NCBI RefSeq assembly: GCF_900177775.1
Contig: NZ_FXWH01000001.1
Location: 1,426,001-1,490,000 of the forward strand
DNA: 64,000 bases
Source of the DNA: Pseudidiomarina planktonica
GTDB lineage: Bacteria; Pseudomonadota; Gammaproteobacteria; Enterobacterales; Alteromonadaceae
Direction: 5' to 3'
In this document: positions 1 to 8,481 of the stretch, in pieces
How positions within the stretch are numbered: the stretch's first letter is position 1
Layout: every line of letters begins with the position of its first letter
Notes under the pieces: model-generated
The model's input: only the letters and a program-made list of their open reading frames with translations
Told to the model about the DNA's origin: nothing
Databases searched by the model: none
Program-made: the position numbers and the translations under genes

Positions 1-305
1 CGCACGCGCTCCCAGAAATACCAGCCGTCACTGGTTACTTGCTCTAAGGTTGTTGCGGTAAGGGTATTAGATTGCACCGCATCACGTAGTTGCAACAAGG
101 TGTTGCGATATAGCGGCAGTTCCGAGGTGGCGTGCCACTCGTGTAGTTCAGTAATATCCTGGTCAACGCGCTCCTGCTGAGTCGAGTTCAGACTCACATA
201 ATCATCTATTTTCCAGGCAATGAGAGTATCGGCAAAGCGATAGCCAAGCTGCGATGAACACCCCACCATTAACCAACATAGAACGACCACAAACCAGTAG
301 CGCAT
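1..305 (-). CDS. Lipoprotein, DUF6279-like, 3' part missing at window edge
   Basis: Reading the minus strand from the ATG at 305 gives an open frame that leaves the window at base 1 (about 101 residues seen). It begins with a short hydrophobic segment ending in a lipobox (LMVGC followed by SS), so it should be an outer-envelope lipoprotein. After the Cys comes a stretch with the pattern AWKIDDYVSLNSTQQERV and later HEWHATSELPLY, which I recognise as the start of the DUF6279 family of proteobacterial lipoproteins; the function of that family is unknown. It starts 9 bp after the stop of the LytTR regulator and is probably the last gene of that operon. The family call rests on memory of the motif. 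Confidence 0.7.
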   Translation of the reverse strand, partial: MRYWFVVVLCWLMVGCSSQLGYRFADTLIAWKIDDYVSLNSTQQERVDQDITELHEWHATSELPLYRNTLLQLRDAVQSNTLTATTLEQVTSDGWYFWERV

Positions 306-314
306 ATAGAACAC

Positions 315-1142
315 CTAAGTATTGAGGATTAACTTTTTAATCCTATCTTTATAGCTTCTACTTACTTTTAGTTGTTTTCCGTTACGAAGGATCAAATGAT
401 ACTCGCCGTTCTGGCGACTACATAGCTTTTCCACATGCGCCATATTCACGATAGCGGAACGGTGAATGCGTTGGAAACGCTGAGGATTCAGCTCTTGCTC
501 CAGCTCTTTCATGGTACGCCGTAATATATGTGTTTCGTTCTGTGCGTGAATACACATGTAATCGCCGGCAGCGTCTACCCACTCAATGGCATTGATGGCT
601 ACCCGGGTAATTTCACCACTTTCTTTAATGGCAATATGCTCCGGGTAACGACTGCCACTTATATCTTCGCCGCTAGCTAAGCGTTTTAAAATATCTTCAC
701 AATCTTCGCCGGTCGCGTCTGCCACTAAGTTAATGAGCTTATCTTGTTGTTGCTGCTGTTGTTGTTGCTCAATAGTACTCATGGTGCGATCTATCGCTTT
801 TTGCAAACGCTCGTGATCAACTGGCTTCAGCAGGTAATCAATAGCACGCACTTCAAAAGCTTTAATCGCATACTGGTCATAGGCAGTTACAAATACCACC
901 AACGGCATCGGCAACTGCTGCTGGCGAATTTCACGCAACACTTCAAAGCCGTTCATACCGGGCATTTGAATATCCAGAAACATCAGTTGGGGTTGGTGCG
1001 CTTTCACAGCTTCCAAAGCCTGGCGTCCACTTTGACAAGCATCTAGTACCTGTACTTCCGGAAAATCCTCTAATCTTACCGACAAGCCCTTACGGGCAAG
1101 GGATTCATCATCAACCACAAGGGTCTTAATCCGTTCTGTCAT
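315..1142 (-). CDS. LytTR-family response regulator
   Basis: 275 residues. The N-terminal receiver domain (about 5-120) has the acidic pair D11-D12, the phospho-acceptor D57 in FLDIQMPGMNG, T86 and K106 (LLKP), so it looks fully phosphorylatable. A linker with eight consecutive glutamines (126-133) joins it to a C-terminal LytTR DNA-binding domain (about 175-272, with the family pattern RIHRSAIVN). Its ATG overlaps the stop of the upstream histidine kinase by 4 bp, so the two form a LytS/LytR-type two-component pair, translationally coupled. The target genes are not evident; the lipoprotein directly downstream is one candidate. Similar to AlgR/YehT/YpdB-type regulators; I cannot choose a closer orthologue. 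Confidence 0.95.
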   Translation of the reverse strand: MTERIKTLVVDDESLARKGLSVRLEDFPEVQVLDACQSGRQALEAVKAHQPQLMFLDIQMPGMNGFEVLREIRQQQLPMPLVVFVTAYDQYAIKAFEVRAIDYLLKPVDHERLQKAIDRTMSTIEQQQQQQQQDKLINLVADATGEDCEDILKRLASGEDISGSRYPEHIAIKESGEITRVAINAIEWVDAAGDYMCIHAQNETHILRRTMKELEQELNPQRFQRIHRSAIVNMAHVEKLCSRQNGEYHLILRNGKQLKVSRSYKDRIKKLILNT

Positions 1143-2227
1143 AGTCCTTCAACCTGTTCCCAGGGGATCCTGATATCAATGCATAAGCCGGTTGGCTCGT
1201 TAGAGGACAATGTAAAGGAGTAATTCTTTCCATACAAGGCTTCTAGTCGATCGCGTGTATTTGCCAAACCCACACCACCGGATTTCACCAGCTCCTGAGG
1301 CGGTATTTTACTACCCGGACCATTATCGGATAACGACAACACTAGATCGTCGCCGATCACCCGCGCCTTAACCACTACCTCACCACCTTCTTCCATCCGC
1401 GCAATGGCATATTTGATGGAATTCTCGATGAGTGGTTGCAGTATTAAACTTGGCACCAGCGCATTTCTTGCCTTGTCTTCAATATCTATGTTTACGCGTA
1501 AACGCTCGTCAAACCGAACCTTTTCAATATCCAGATATAGCTTCAAGGCATCCAGTTCACGATCCAAAGGTATTTTTTTAATCGGCTCGTTATCCAGTGA
1601 AAAGCGCAGGAACAGGCTTAACTTCGACATCATGCGATTCGCCAGTTCGTTTTCTTTTACCAGAATAAGCGTAGATATGGCATTTAAGGTGTTAAACAAA
1701 AAGTGCGGATTTAACTGGTAGCGCAGCATTTTCAACTGCGCCTGATGCGCCATGGAGGTTGCCACTAAGGCTTTTTGCTTTTCGTCCTGCAGCATTTGGT
1801 AATACTTGATACCGAAGTACAGGCCGCTCCAGCTCAGCATAATGTAGAACTTTGCCAAACTGTTCTTGAAATAGAACCAGTTGCTTTCGGGCCGAAACCC
1901 GAATTTATAGATTTCCCAATACGTGGCGTTATCAATAACCGCCCAGGTAACGGCGCTACAATAAGCGGAGCTTAATACGATTAATACCAGCTGCCAGGGT
2001 CTCACGTCCCAAATACGGCGATATAAATAACGTAGCGGTACGGTTAGTAGAAAACCGGCATATGCGCCCAACAGCAGGATCAGCACGTAAATATCGCGCA
2101 TCTCGTGCATCAGTGAGCCAATGTAATGAACTAGCGCGTAGCCTGACCAACCCACTCCCTGTAGTACCCAGAAGAAGCGGTTGCGGTCGTCAAGTAAACC
2201 GCGCCATTGTGATAACTTAAATTGCAT
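1139..2227 (-). CDS. LytS/YehU-type sensor histidine kinase
   Basis: 362 residues. The first ~145 residues hold about four hydrophobic segments with little periplasmic loop, so ligand sensing is likely within the membrane. A short coiled region leads to the His_kinase domain (PF06580 type): the phospho-accepting H175 lies in QLNPHFLFNTLN, the N box is PLIENSIKYAI, and the ATP-binding domain ends with GVGLANTRDRLEALYG. RBS AGAGG precedes the ATG at 2227 by 6-7 nt. It overlaps the LytTR regulator by 4 bp and should phosphorylate D57 of that protein. The stimulus is unknown; the N-terminal region does not match a sensor family I recognise. Confidence 0.95.
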   Translation of the reverse strand: MQFKLSQWRGLLDDRNRFFWVLQGVGWSGYALVHYIGSLMHEMRDIYVLILLLGAYAGFLLTVPLRYLYRRIWDVRPWQLVLIVLSSAYCSAVTWAVIDNATYWEIYKFGFRPESNWFYFKNSLAKFYIMLSWSGLYFGIKYYQMLQDEKQKALVATSMAHQAQLKMLRYQLNPHFLFNTLNAISTLILVKENELANRMMSKLSLFLRFSLDNEPIKKIPLDRELDALKLYLDIEKVRFDERLRVNIDIEDKARNALVPSLILQPLIENSIKYAIARMEEGGEVVVKARVIGDDLVLSLSDNGPGSKIPPQELVKSGGVGLANTRDRLEALYGKNYSFTLSSNEPTGLCIDIRIPWEQVEGL

Positions 2228-2325
2228 GATGACCTCTCTTGGAATGGATTATACGTCAGTTCCAAAGAGGTAAACTGATTTCTATCTCAAGCTAAGCGCT
2301 GTTGAACGCAGCATTCTTCCGTTGA

Positions 2326-3003
2326 CTAATAATCAGCGCTGTCGATATCTATTAACGACGCGGCAAACAGCTGCTTAATATCTTCGTTATTGCGACTGCG
2401 GGCAAACTGAATACCCATCATGGTTTGTGGGCTCTCGTCGTCTCGATGAACAACGCGTATGTCGCGTACAATACCGGTAATAGTGATGTCTTGTTGCAAC
2501 CACTGAAAGCGCAAGTCAATGTGGCTGTCTTTTTCAACGTCCAGGGCTTCGTCCTGTACCACTAACTGACAGCCACTCATGGAAAGGTTAACCACCAGCG
2601 CGGAATAGTCGCTATCGGCCCCCGCCATTTTGGTAATTTGCGTGGGTAAACGGGTTTCAAAGCGACGATCGCTGCGAATAGGACGGCTTTCAACAATTTG
2701 CGGCATGTCGATGTACATTAACTTGGTCGGGTGGCTAGTAATGAATTCAACATCACTTCGAAAGGCAATAACTTCGCCTAAATCACCCTCTAGAACGAAA
2801 CGCACTACTACAGCCACACCCTCGTAAATAGCATCGCGCATATCGCCGAATTTACGGGTATCGGGCATAGCTACAATAAAGAAACGCTTTTTTACGATTC
2901 CAACAAATTCGGTCTGGAAGCGAAGTGGTACACTGGTTTTATTGATTTGAATTTCAACGCGCTGTCCAACTGGCAATTCAAATATTTTTTTTAGCATATC
3001 CAC
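2326..3003 (-). CDS. PilZ-domain protein (c-di-GMP effector, YcgR-like architecture)
   Basis: 225 residues. The C-terminal half is a PilZ domain: the arginine motif RRFETR (RxxxR) near residue 117 and the second motif NLSMSGCQL (consensus D/NxSxxG) about 25 residues later are both present, so cyclic di-GMP binding is expected. The N-terminal ~100 residues resemble the beta-barrel that precedes PilZ in YcgR-type flagellar-brake proteins (FVGIVKKRFFIVAMP). The start is a GTG at 3003, chosen because AAGGAAG lies 9 nt upstream; the in-frame ATG at 2997 would be too far from it. No flagellar or pilus genes are next to it, so the output (motility or another process) is open. Confidence 0.85.
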   Translation of the reverse strand: MDMLKKIFELPVGQRVEIQINKTSVPLRFQTEFVGIVKKRFFIVAMPDTRKFGDMRDAIYEGVAVVVRFVLEGDLGEVIAFRSDVEFITSHPTKLMYIDMPQIVESRPIRSDRRFETRLPTQITKMAGADSDYSALVVNLSMSGCQLVVQDEALDVEKDSHIDLRFQWLQQDITITGIVRDIRVVHRDDESPQTMMGIQFARSRNNEDIKQLFAASLIDIDSADY

Positions 3004-3087
3004 GTGAGTAATCTTCCTTATGGCTACTCGTTCTGATTTAATCCCTATTCAAGGCTTTTCGCATATCACCCGAGCAGAGAGGTTCTC

Positions 3088-4878
3088 TTGGTTTCCTATA
3101 AAATAACACCCATTGACGTACACGGTCACCTGTTCGAGATAAAATTATCCATTCCTGAACCTGCAACGCAAGGCCAACGCGTCAAACTTCCAGCCTGGAT
3201 TCCGGGCAGCTACATGATCCGCGATTTCGCGAAGAATATTATGGGCCTTTATGCCCAGTGCCACGGCGAACCTGTTGCCGTAAAACTTATAGATAAACAC
3301 ACCTGGGAGCTTGGCCAGCTAAATGGCCCGGTTGAGATATTTTATCAAGCCTACGCCTGGGATTTATCGGTCCGCACTGCTTATCTCGACCAATTCTGGG
3401 GTTTCTTTAATAACAGTAGCTTATGTTTAGCTGTTGAGGGGCAAACCGACCAACCTTGTGAGTTAATTTTAGAACCTTGTGAGCAACACCCCGAATGGCA
3501 GGTTGCTACCGGCATGCCGCGAACTTCCGGTGATTCGTTCAAACCCGGAAGTTTTCAGGCCGACAGTTACGAAGCATTAATTGACTACCCATTCCTGCTG
3601 GGCAATCTGGTTATTGAAGAATTTATTGCTGGCGGAATCAAGCATGCGTTGGTACTGGCTGGTAGAAACTACGCCGACACCGCCCGTATTACCGCTGATT
3701 TAGCACGCATTTGTGAATACCAGTTGGACATGTTCGGCAAACCAGCGCCGTTTGAGTCCTACACCTTCTTAACCATAGTTGTGGGCAAAGGTTTTGGTGG
3801 GCTGGAGCATCGTAACTCCACCGCCCTGATGTGCTCACGCAAAGATCTTGCGCAAGCAGGTGAAGTAGAAATTGATAACGACTACCGCACTTTTTTAAGC
3901 TTGTGCAGCCACGAGTACTTTCACAGCTGGAATATTAAAACCCTCAAACCTAAAGTGTTTGTGCCCTACCAGCTCGATGCCGAAAGCTACACCGAGCAGT
4001 TGTGGTTCTACGAGGGTATGACTTCGTACTATGACGACTACGTACTTCATTGTGCCGGTATCATTGACGAAAAAGCGTATTTAAACCTGATAGGGGAAAC
4101 CATTGCGCGGGTTCAGCGCGGTGTTGGTGAGAGCATTCAAACCGTTACCGAATCAAGTTTCCTGGCCTGGACCAAGTTCTATCAGCAAGGTGAAAATGCG
4201 CCCAACAGCATTATTAGCTATTACGCCAAAGGCGCGCTTATTGGGTTGTGTCTGGATTTGCAGCTACGCTTGTTAACCGACCACAAATTAACCCTGGCGC
4301 AGGTGATGCAAGACTTGTGGAATAAATACGGCAAAGAGCAGCTGGGTACTGAAGACCACACCTTTGTGGAGCACTTAAACAGTTATCCGGGCGTAGATTT
4401 AACCGAGTTTATGCACACTGCACTGCGCACTACCAAGCCGTTGCCACTGCAAACCCTGTTGCAAAGCTTTGGCGTAAAGTTGGAGAGTACCTTCGCTGCT
4501 GACGATAACAGTCACAACGGCAAGCGCGCCAGCGACAGCTTACCGGTACAACTGGGTGCCAAATATAAAGGCTCATCGCAGGGGCTGGAATTACTGAACG
4601 TGTACGCCAATGAGCCAGCCAAACGAGCGGGCTTAGCCGCTGGTGATCGCATTATTGCCATTGATGATTTACAGGTGACGGACACCACAGTGAAAGAGGT
4701 GTTGAGCCGCATGGCGCCGGGACAAGCCACCAAAGTGCATGCCTTTCGGCGTGATGAACTGATGACGTTAACCATAGAATGGACCGAGCCTAAGCCTTAC
4801 TCACGGGTACTTAGTGTTACTCACCCGGAACTTATTAATGGTTGGTTGACGCTTAGCGAGGAAGCGCCAACCGATTAA
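3088..4878 (+). CDS. M61-family metallopeptidase with PDZ domain
   Basis: 596 residues, the usual length for bacterial M61 (glycyl aminopeptidase-like) proteins. An N-terminal beta-rich domain is followed by a zinc peptidase core with HEYFH at 275-279 (two His ligands and the catalytic Glu) and a probable third ligand E309 in WFYEGMTSYYDDY; a GGLEHRNS segment at 237-244 is typical of the family. A PDZ domain occupies about 495-570. No signal peptide is visible, so it is probably cytoplasmic. Translation starts at TTG 3088: AGAGAGG lies about 5 nt upstream and no earlier ATG is in frame. It ends one base before the convergent M23 gene. The physiological substrate is unknown. Confidence 0.92.
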   Translation: MVSYKITPIDVHGHLFEIKLSIPEPATQGQRVKLPAWIPGSYMIRDFAKNIMGLYAQCHGEPVAVKLIDKHTWELGQLNGPVEIFYQAYAWDLSVRTAYLDQFWGFFNNSSLCLAVEGQTDQPCELILEPCEQHPEWQVATGMPRTSGDSFKPGSFQADSYEALIDYPFLLGNLVIEEFIAGGIKHALVLAGRNYADTARITADLARICEYQLDMFGKPAPFESYTFLTIVVGKGFGGLEHRNSTALMCSRKDLAQAGEVEIDNDYRTFLSLCSHEYFHSWNIKTLKPKVFVPYQLDAESYTEQLWFYEGMTSYYDDYVLHCAGIIDEKAYLNLIGETIARVQRGVGESIQTVTESSFLAWTKFYQQGENAPNSIISYYAKGALIGLCLDLQLRLLTDHKLTLAQVMQDLWNKYGKEQLGTEDHTFVEHLNSYPGVDLTEFMHTALRTTKPLPLQTLLQSFGVKLESTFAADDNSHNGKRASDSLPVQLGAKYKGSSQGLELLNVYANEPAKRAGLAAGDRIIAIDDLQVTDTTVKEVLSRMAPGQATKVHAFRRDELMTLTIEWTEPKPYSRVLSVTHPELINGWLTLSEEAPTD

Positions 4879-5757
4879 TCAGTCGTTATCAAATAAATAC
4901 GGCAACAAGGCTGGATCTAACTTCTCTTGTTGCCAGTTCACCCGCCAGTCTAAATGCGGGCCAGTCACGCGGCCGGTTGCACCAATTTCAGCAATAATGT
5001 CACCCTGATTTACATCTTTGCCCACTTCCACCAACACCTGATGTAAATGAATATAGGTTGTGGTGACGCCATAGCCATGGTCAATAATCAAAGTTCCGCC
5101 AGAAAAGAACATATCCGGCACCGCAAGTAATACCCGCCCAGGCCAGGGTGCGATCACCGGCGTTCCGGTTGGCGCCGCTATATCGAGGCCGAAATGAGGA
5201 CGCCGGGGTTCGCCGTTAAAAATTCGCTGACTACCATAAACGCCACTAATTCGGCCTTCAGCCGGACGAATAACAGGTGTCAGAAAGTCACGTCGGTCGC
5301 TAAAGGTTTGCCGCGCTAACCAAACTTGCTCGGAATCTTGTCTGGAGCGCTTCACCTGCTCCGGATTCGGATTTACGGTACTTGCCGGCACGCCGTCAAC
5401 CCGGTCAACCTTATATTCGCGCTGGGTTAGCTCTAATGCCCGCTCAATTTTGCTACCGTCGGGTAATTGCACCTGAAGTTGATGCTGTAGCTGGGCATCA
5501 CGGCCAAAGCCAAACACAAACTCGCCAGCGGGCGTTACTTCCAGCTTTTCACCATTAAGTTTTACCTCACTACCGGGCTCAGTAGAGCCAATAATCAGCG
5601 CGCCCTGAGTAAGTTTACCCTGTAATTGCAGCTTGTCGGCTGTGGCTTCATTACCATGTACAGCCGTTACGGCGATTAGATTCATGGTGGCGATGGCAGC
5701 AACAGCTACTAGTGCTTTGCGTGCCGTAGGCAACATTTCGAGCATAAACTTAGGCAT
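4879..5757 (-). CDS. M23 (LytM-type) peptidoglycan endopeptidase
   Basis: About 292 residues from the ATG at 5757, preferred over the longer in-frame start at 5787 because GGAG lies 9 nt before it and it gives a normal signal peptide (hydrophobic stretch near residues 15-34, ending close to VHGNEA). The mature protein has a beta-sandwich region and a C-terminal M23 domain with the zinc/catalytic set HFGLD (188-192) and HLH (237-239), plus a later HLDW. All metal-binding residues are present, so it should be an active periplasmic D,D-endopeptidase or cell-wall hydrolase. It overlaps the end of the QueD-like gene by 8 bp and is probably cotranscribed with it, although no functional link is obvious. 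Confidence 0.92.
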   Translation of the reverse strand: MPKFMLEMLPTARKALVAVAAIATMNLIAVTAVHGNEATADKLQLQGKLTQGALIIGSTEPGSEVKLNGEKLEVTPAGEFVFGFGRDAQLQHQLQVQLPDGSKIERALELTQREYKVDRVDGVPASTVNPNPEQVKRSRQDSEQVWLARQTFSDRRDFLTPVIRPAEGRISGVYGSQRIFNGEPRRPHFGLDIAAPTGTPVIAPWPGRVLLAVPDMFFSGGTLIIDHGYGVTTTYIHLHQVLVEVGKDVNQGDIIAEIGATGRVTGPHLDWRVNWQQEKLDPALLPYLFDND

Positions 5758-6631
5758 AACCAATTGCTCCTTTACCAACACCCTCAAACGCTGTTACCTG
5801 AACCTTGGCTTGCGGATATTGTTGTTTCACCTGGTCAGCAAGATACTGGGCCAGACATTCCACCGTGGAATCGGTTGGAATAATATAATTTTCACCACGT
5901 GGTACCAGTAATTCAAACAACCCCTGGTCAGCGGTGTAAGCGTAGGCTACGTGGGTGTGTTCATTGCACTGCCCTGCGGTCTGCGAACAATCTACCTCAG
6001 CCAAACTCACCTCATCTTCCAGCGAGCCTATATAAATGTCGCGCCAGCGCTCACACCAGGCCGCTTCCAGTGTTTCTGAACGTTTGCCGTCAAGACTAAT
6101 GTAAAGTCGTGACCGGTGTCCGTGCGCAATACGCTGACAGTTACCATCGTGCTTCTTCAAACCGTGGGTGTAATGATAAAACGCGCCAGGAATAGCTTCG
6201 GCACGCAGTTGCAACTGTAAACCTGCTACGTTCTCTGGTAGCTCGCGTTTGATCACCGCTCGTAAATAATCAGTAACCGTATCAATAGTCACCTGTTCAG
6301 AATCTATAAAAGCAAAGGCATCAGCTGGGCAATGCAAATGAATAGAACGCTCATTCGGGCGCATGAAATCCACCCAATAGCTGCTTTTATCTTCATTGCG
6401 GGTAACTTGCGTGTATTCGTGTTCTGCAGGTACTGCCAGTTTGTGGTCAACCGAGTCATCAATAATAGCTTTAATTTGCTTCTTTACCCGCCCAAAATCC
6501 AACACCATGGATTGCTCGTTCAGCGCCCCATCTAAAATGATGTCGACTATCCAGCTCTCGCCAACAATGCCGCGTTGAGGGCATAAATACGAGAAATCGA
6601 TAACGGTAAGATCGTTTACAAATAACTGCAT
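5750..6631 (-). CDS. Double-length 6-pyruvoyl-tetrahydropterin synthase / QueD-like protein
   Basis: 293 residues, roughly twice the ~120 of QueD. Residues 1-145 follow the QueD fold pattern (MVLDFGRVKK, then D62-H63 in DDSVDHKL) but lack the zinc histidines: the expected HGH position reads GESW. Residues 146-293 have the other half of the site: H156 in YTHGLKKH, the conserved Cys165 in GNCQR, H170/H172 in AHGHRS, and the C-terminal TVECL helix and EGVGKGAIGY strand. In this family the catalytic Cys and the Asp-His pair of one site come from neighbouring subunits, so the fusion could rebuild one complete site. Substrate (queuosine precursor or another pterin) is not settled. No other queuosine gene is nearby. 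Confidence 0.85.
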   Translation of the reverse strand: MQLFVNDLTVIDFSYLCPQRGIVGESWIVDIILDGALNEQSMVLDFGRVKKQIKAIIDDSVDHKLAVPAEHEYTQVTRNEDKSSYWVDFMRPNERSIHLHCPADAFAFIDSEQVTIDTVTDYLRAVIKRELPENVAGLQLQLRAEAIPGAFYHYTHGLKKHDGNCQRIAHGHRSRLYISLDGKRSETLEAAWCERWRDIYIGSLEDEVSLAEVDCSQTAGQCNEHTHVAYAYTADQGLFELLVPRGENYIIPTDSTVECLAQYLADQVKQQYPQAKVQVTAFEGVGKGAIGYA

Positions 6632-6724
6632 GAAAATGAAAGCTCTTGCTATGCCCTTAAGGCGGTGCTGTGAATGGGTTAAGTATAGCGCGTTAGCCGT
6701 AGTTAAATAAGTGCCTCACGAGCT

Positions 6725-7396
6725 TTATATGCGCGCTATAACTTCACTAATTAAATGAACGCTGATTAGCAACAGAGCTAGCCCCATAGCGCGATCAACC
6801 CAATGGCTGTAGCGCCATAATTGCCGATAAAACGGCCCCCAGGTCATGGCCAGCGTTAACAGGCTAAACCACACGGCGGTGGCAATGGCCATGTAGACAC
6901 CATAGCCCAACTTCACCAAAGTAGGCGTTGCCGGTGCAATAATGGTGCTAAATAGCATTAAAAAGAACAGTGTGGCTTTCACATTCAGGCCATTAGTTAA
7001 GAAGCCAATACCAAAGGCTCTGGTATTAGAGACCTCTTTGCTAACCGGCGTTTGTGCATCATTGCTCTTTAGCGAGGTCGGTAAGTCGGCATCAGACCTT
7101 GGCCTGGCCCGGATCGCCTGCCAGCCAAGCCAACCCAGATAAACCGCGCCAATGGCCAGAACGCTTACGTATACCCAGTCAAAGCGGTGAATAAACAACG
7201 CCACCCCTAACAGCGAATAAGCAATGTGCACCAGAATACCCACGCCGATGCCCAAACTTACCCATAATCCGGTTTGCCGCCCAAAGCGAATACTATAGCG
7301 GGTGACTACTGCAAAATCAGGACCCGGACTTGCTACCGCCATAAAGTGCAATATCGCAATACTTAAGAACTCTGCCCAATACACTGAAAGATCCAC
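6725..7396 (-). CDS. LysE/RhtB-family amino-acid exporter
   Basis: 223 residues with about six hydrophobic segments. The N-terminal signature AVASPGPDFAVVTRYS and the following G-rich helix (GLWVSLGIGVGI) are diagnostic for the LysE/RhtB superfamily of inner-membrane exporters for amino acids or homoserine lactones. The start is GTG at 7396 with AAGGGG just upstream. It is divergently arranged with a LysR-type regulator across a 185-bp gap, the classic LysE/LysG layout, so that regulator may control it. The exported compound cannot be read from sequence. Confidence 0.92.
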   Translation of the reverse strand: MDLSVYWAEFLSIAILHFMAVASPGPDFAVVTRYSIRFGRQTGLWVSLGIGVGILVHIAYSLLGVALFIHRFDWVYVSVLAIGAVYLGWLGWQAIRARPRSDADLPTSLKSNDAQTPVSKEVSNTRAFGIGFLTNGLNVKATLFFLMLFSTIIAPATPTLVKLGYGVYMAIATAVWFSLLTLAMTWGPFYRQLWRYSHWVDRAMGLALLLISVHLISEVIARI

Positions 7397-7581
7397 ACGG
7401 CCCCTTACTTACTCATAACTTTACGAAAAATTGACTTAAACAGGGCTGAAAATTCCTTGCCTAAACCCTATTCAACTGCCAGACTCTTGGCTACTACGTA
7501 ATTCACCTTATCGCAACCTATGTTGCCTTTAAGTGAACATGGCTGTTCCCTTTGCGACATATCAGGTAGCTAGCGCTTATT

Positions 7582-8481
7582 ATGACAACAGATTCAAAAA
7601 CCAGTAAAACGCCGTCACTAAATGCTTTGCGAGTGTTTGCCGCAGCCGCCTATGCGGGCAGCTTCAAACAGGTTGCACAAGAACTTGGCGTGTCACAATC
7701 CGCTATTACCCGACAAATTCAAACCTTAGAAGAGCAGCTGGGAACGCGCTTATTTCAGCGGGACAACCGGTTGCATGCTCTTACCCCTGCGGGGCAGCGG
7801 TTAGCGCCTGAATTACAACGAATATTTGCCAGTTTAAATCGCTTACTGGAACAAACGCAATCCCTGGGTGACGAAGACGTAACAACCCTTCGCATTGCCC
7901 TGCCCGGCGAATGGCTACGGTGGTGGTTAGCACCTCAGCTGCATGACTTTTACGGCATTTATCCGCATATTAAACTGGCTTTCAGTGAACTACCTCTGCA
8001 TTTACAAAGCAACAGCGCCGCCCAAGCCATTGAACAGTTGCAACACGAGCAATTAGATATAGTAATTGGCTGTAGCAAGTTGCGCGACCGACAAATTGAA
8101 CAAACCCCACTTTGCCGCTGCGGCTATATTCCGGTAACCAGCTATAACGGCGCGCTGGAATTGTCGGAGCTGGAGTGGCTGGTTAATCAACAAAGTCAGG
8201 TGTGGCAGGCGTTTTCAAAGCAGCACGACAATATCGCCAAAGATGCCCGCCTAACGTCTGTAGATTCGCTTGGCATGGCGGTAGATTTATTAACTAAGCC
8301 ACAAACTGTCACTTTAGTTGATGAGCATTTCTTAGCCCACCCTCAACTACAGAGCCTGCAACAGTTTAACGACTTACGGGTAGAACTGCCGCAGGCGTTA
8401 AGTTTATTTACCCGTAAACGCACACGCCAACCAGTGCCTTTGGTAGCCTTTAGCAAATGGCTGCAGGCGCGCTTACGCTGA
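7582..8481 (+). CDS. LysR-family transcriptional regulator
   Basis: 299 residues. The N-terminal winged helix-turn-helix is clear (LNALRVFAAAAYAGSFKQVA followed by LGVSQSAITRQIQTLEEQLG), close in style to GcvA-type LysR proteins. The remaining ~200 residues form the periplasmic-binding-like effector domain. It is divergent from the LysE-type exporter and is the best candidate for its regulator; LysR proteins usually bind in such a shared gap (7397-7581). The 3' end overlaps the convergent MFS gene by 9 bp. The effector is unknown. Confidence 0.93.
   Translation: MTTDSKTSKTPSLNALRVFAAAAYAGSFKQVAQELGVSQSAITRQIQTLEEQLGTRLFQRDNRLHALTPAGQRLAPELQRIFASLNRLLEQTQSLGDEDVTTLRIALPGEWLRWWLAPQLHDFYGIYPHIKLAFSELPLHLQSNSAAQAIEQLQHEQLDIVIGCSKLRDRQIEQTPLCRCGYIPVTSYNGALELSELEWLVNQQSQVWQAFSKQHDNIAKDARLTSVDSLGMAVDLLTKPQTVTLVDEHFLAHPQLQSLQQFNDLRVELPQALSLFTRKRTRQPVPLVAFSKWLQARLR

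Noticed and set aside
744-1046. 100-residue open frame on the plus strand inside the LytTR gene
   Set aside because: Leucine-rich shadow of the glutamine-repeat and receiver region; opposite strand of a clear gene, no RBS.
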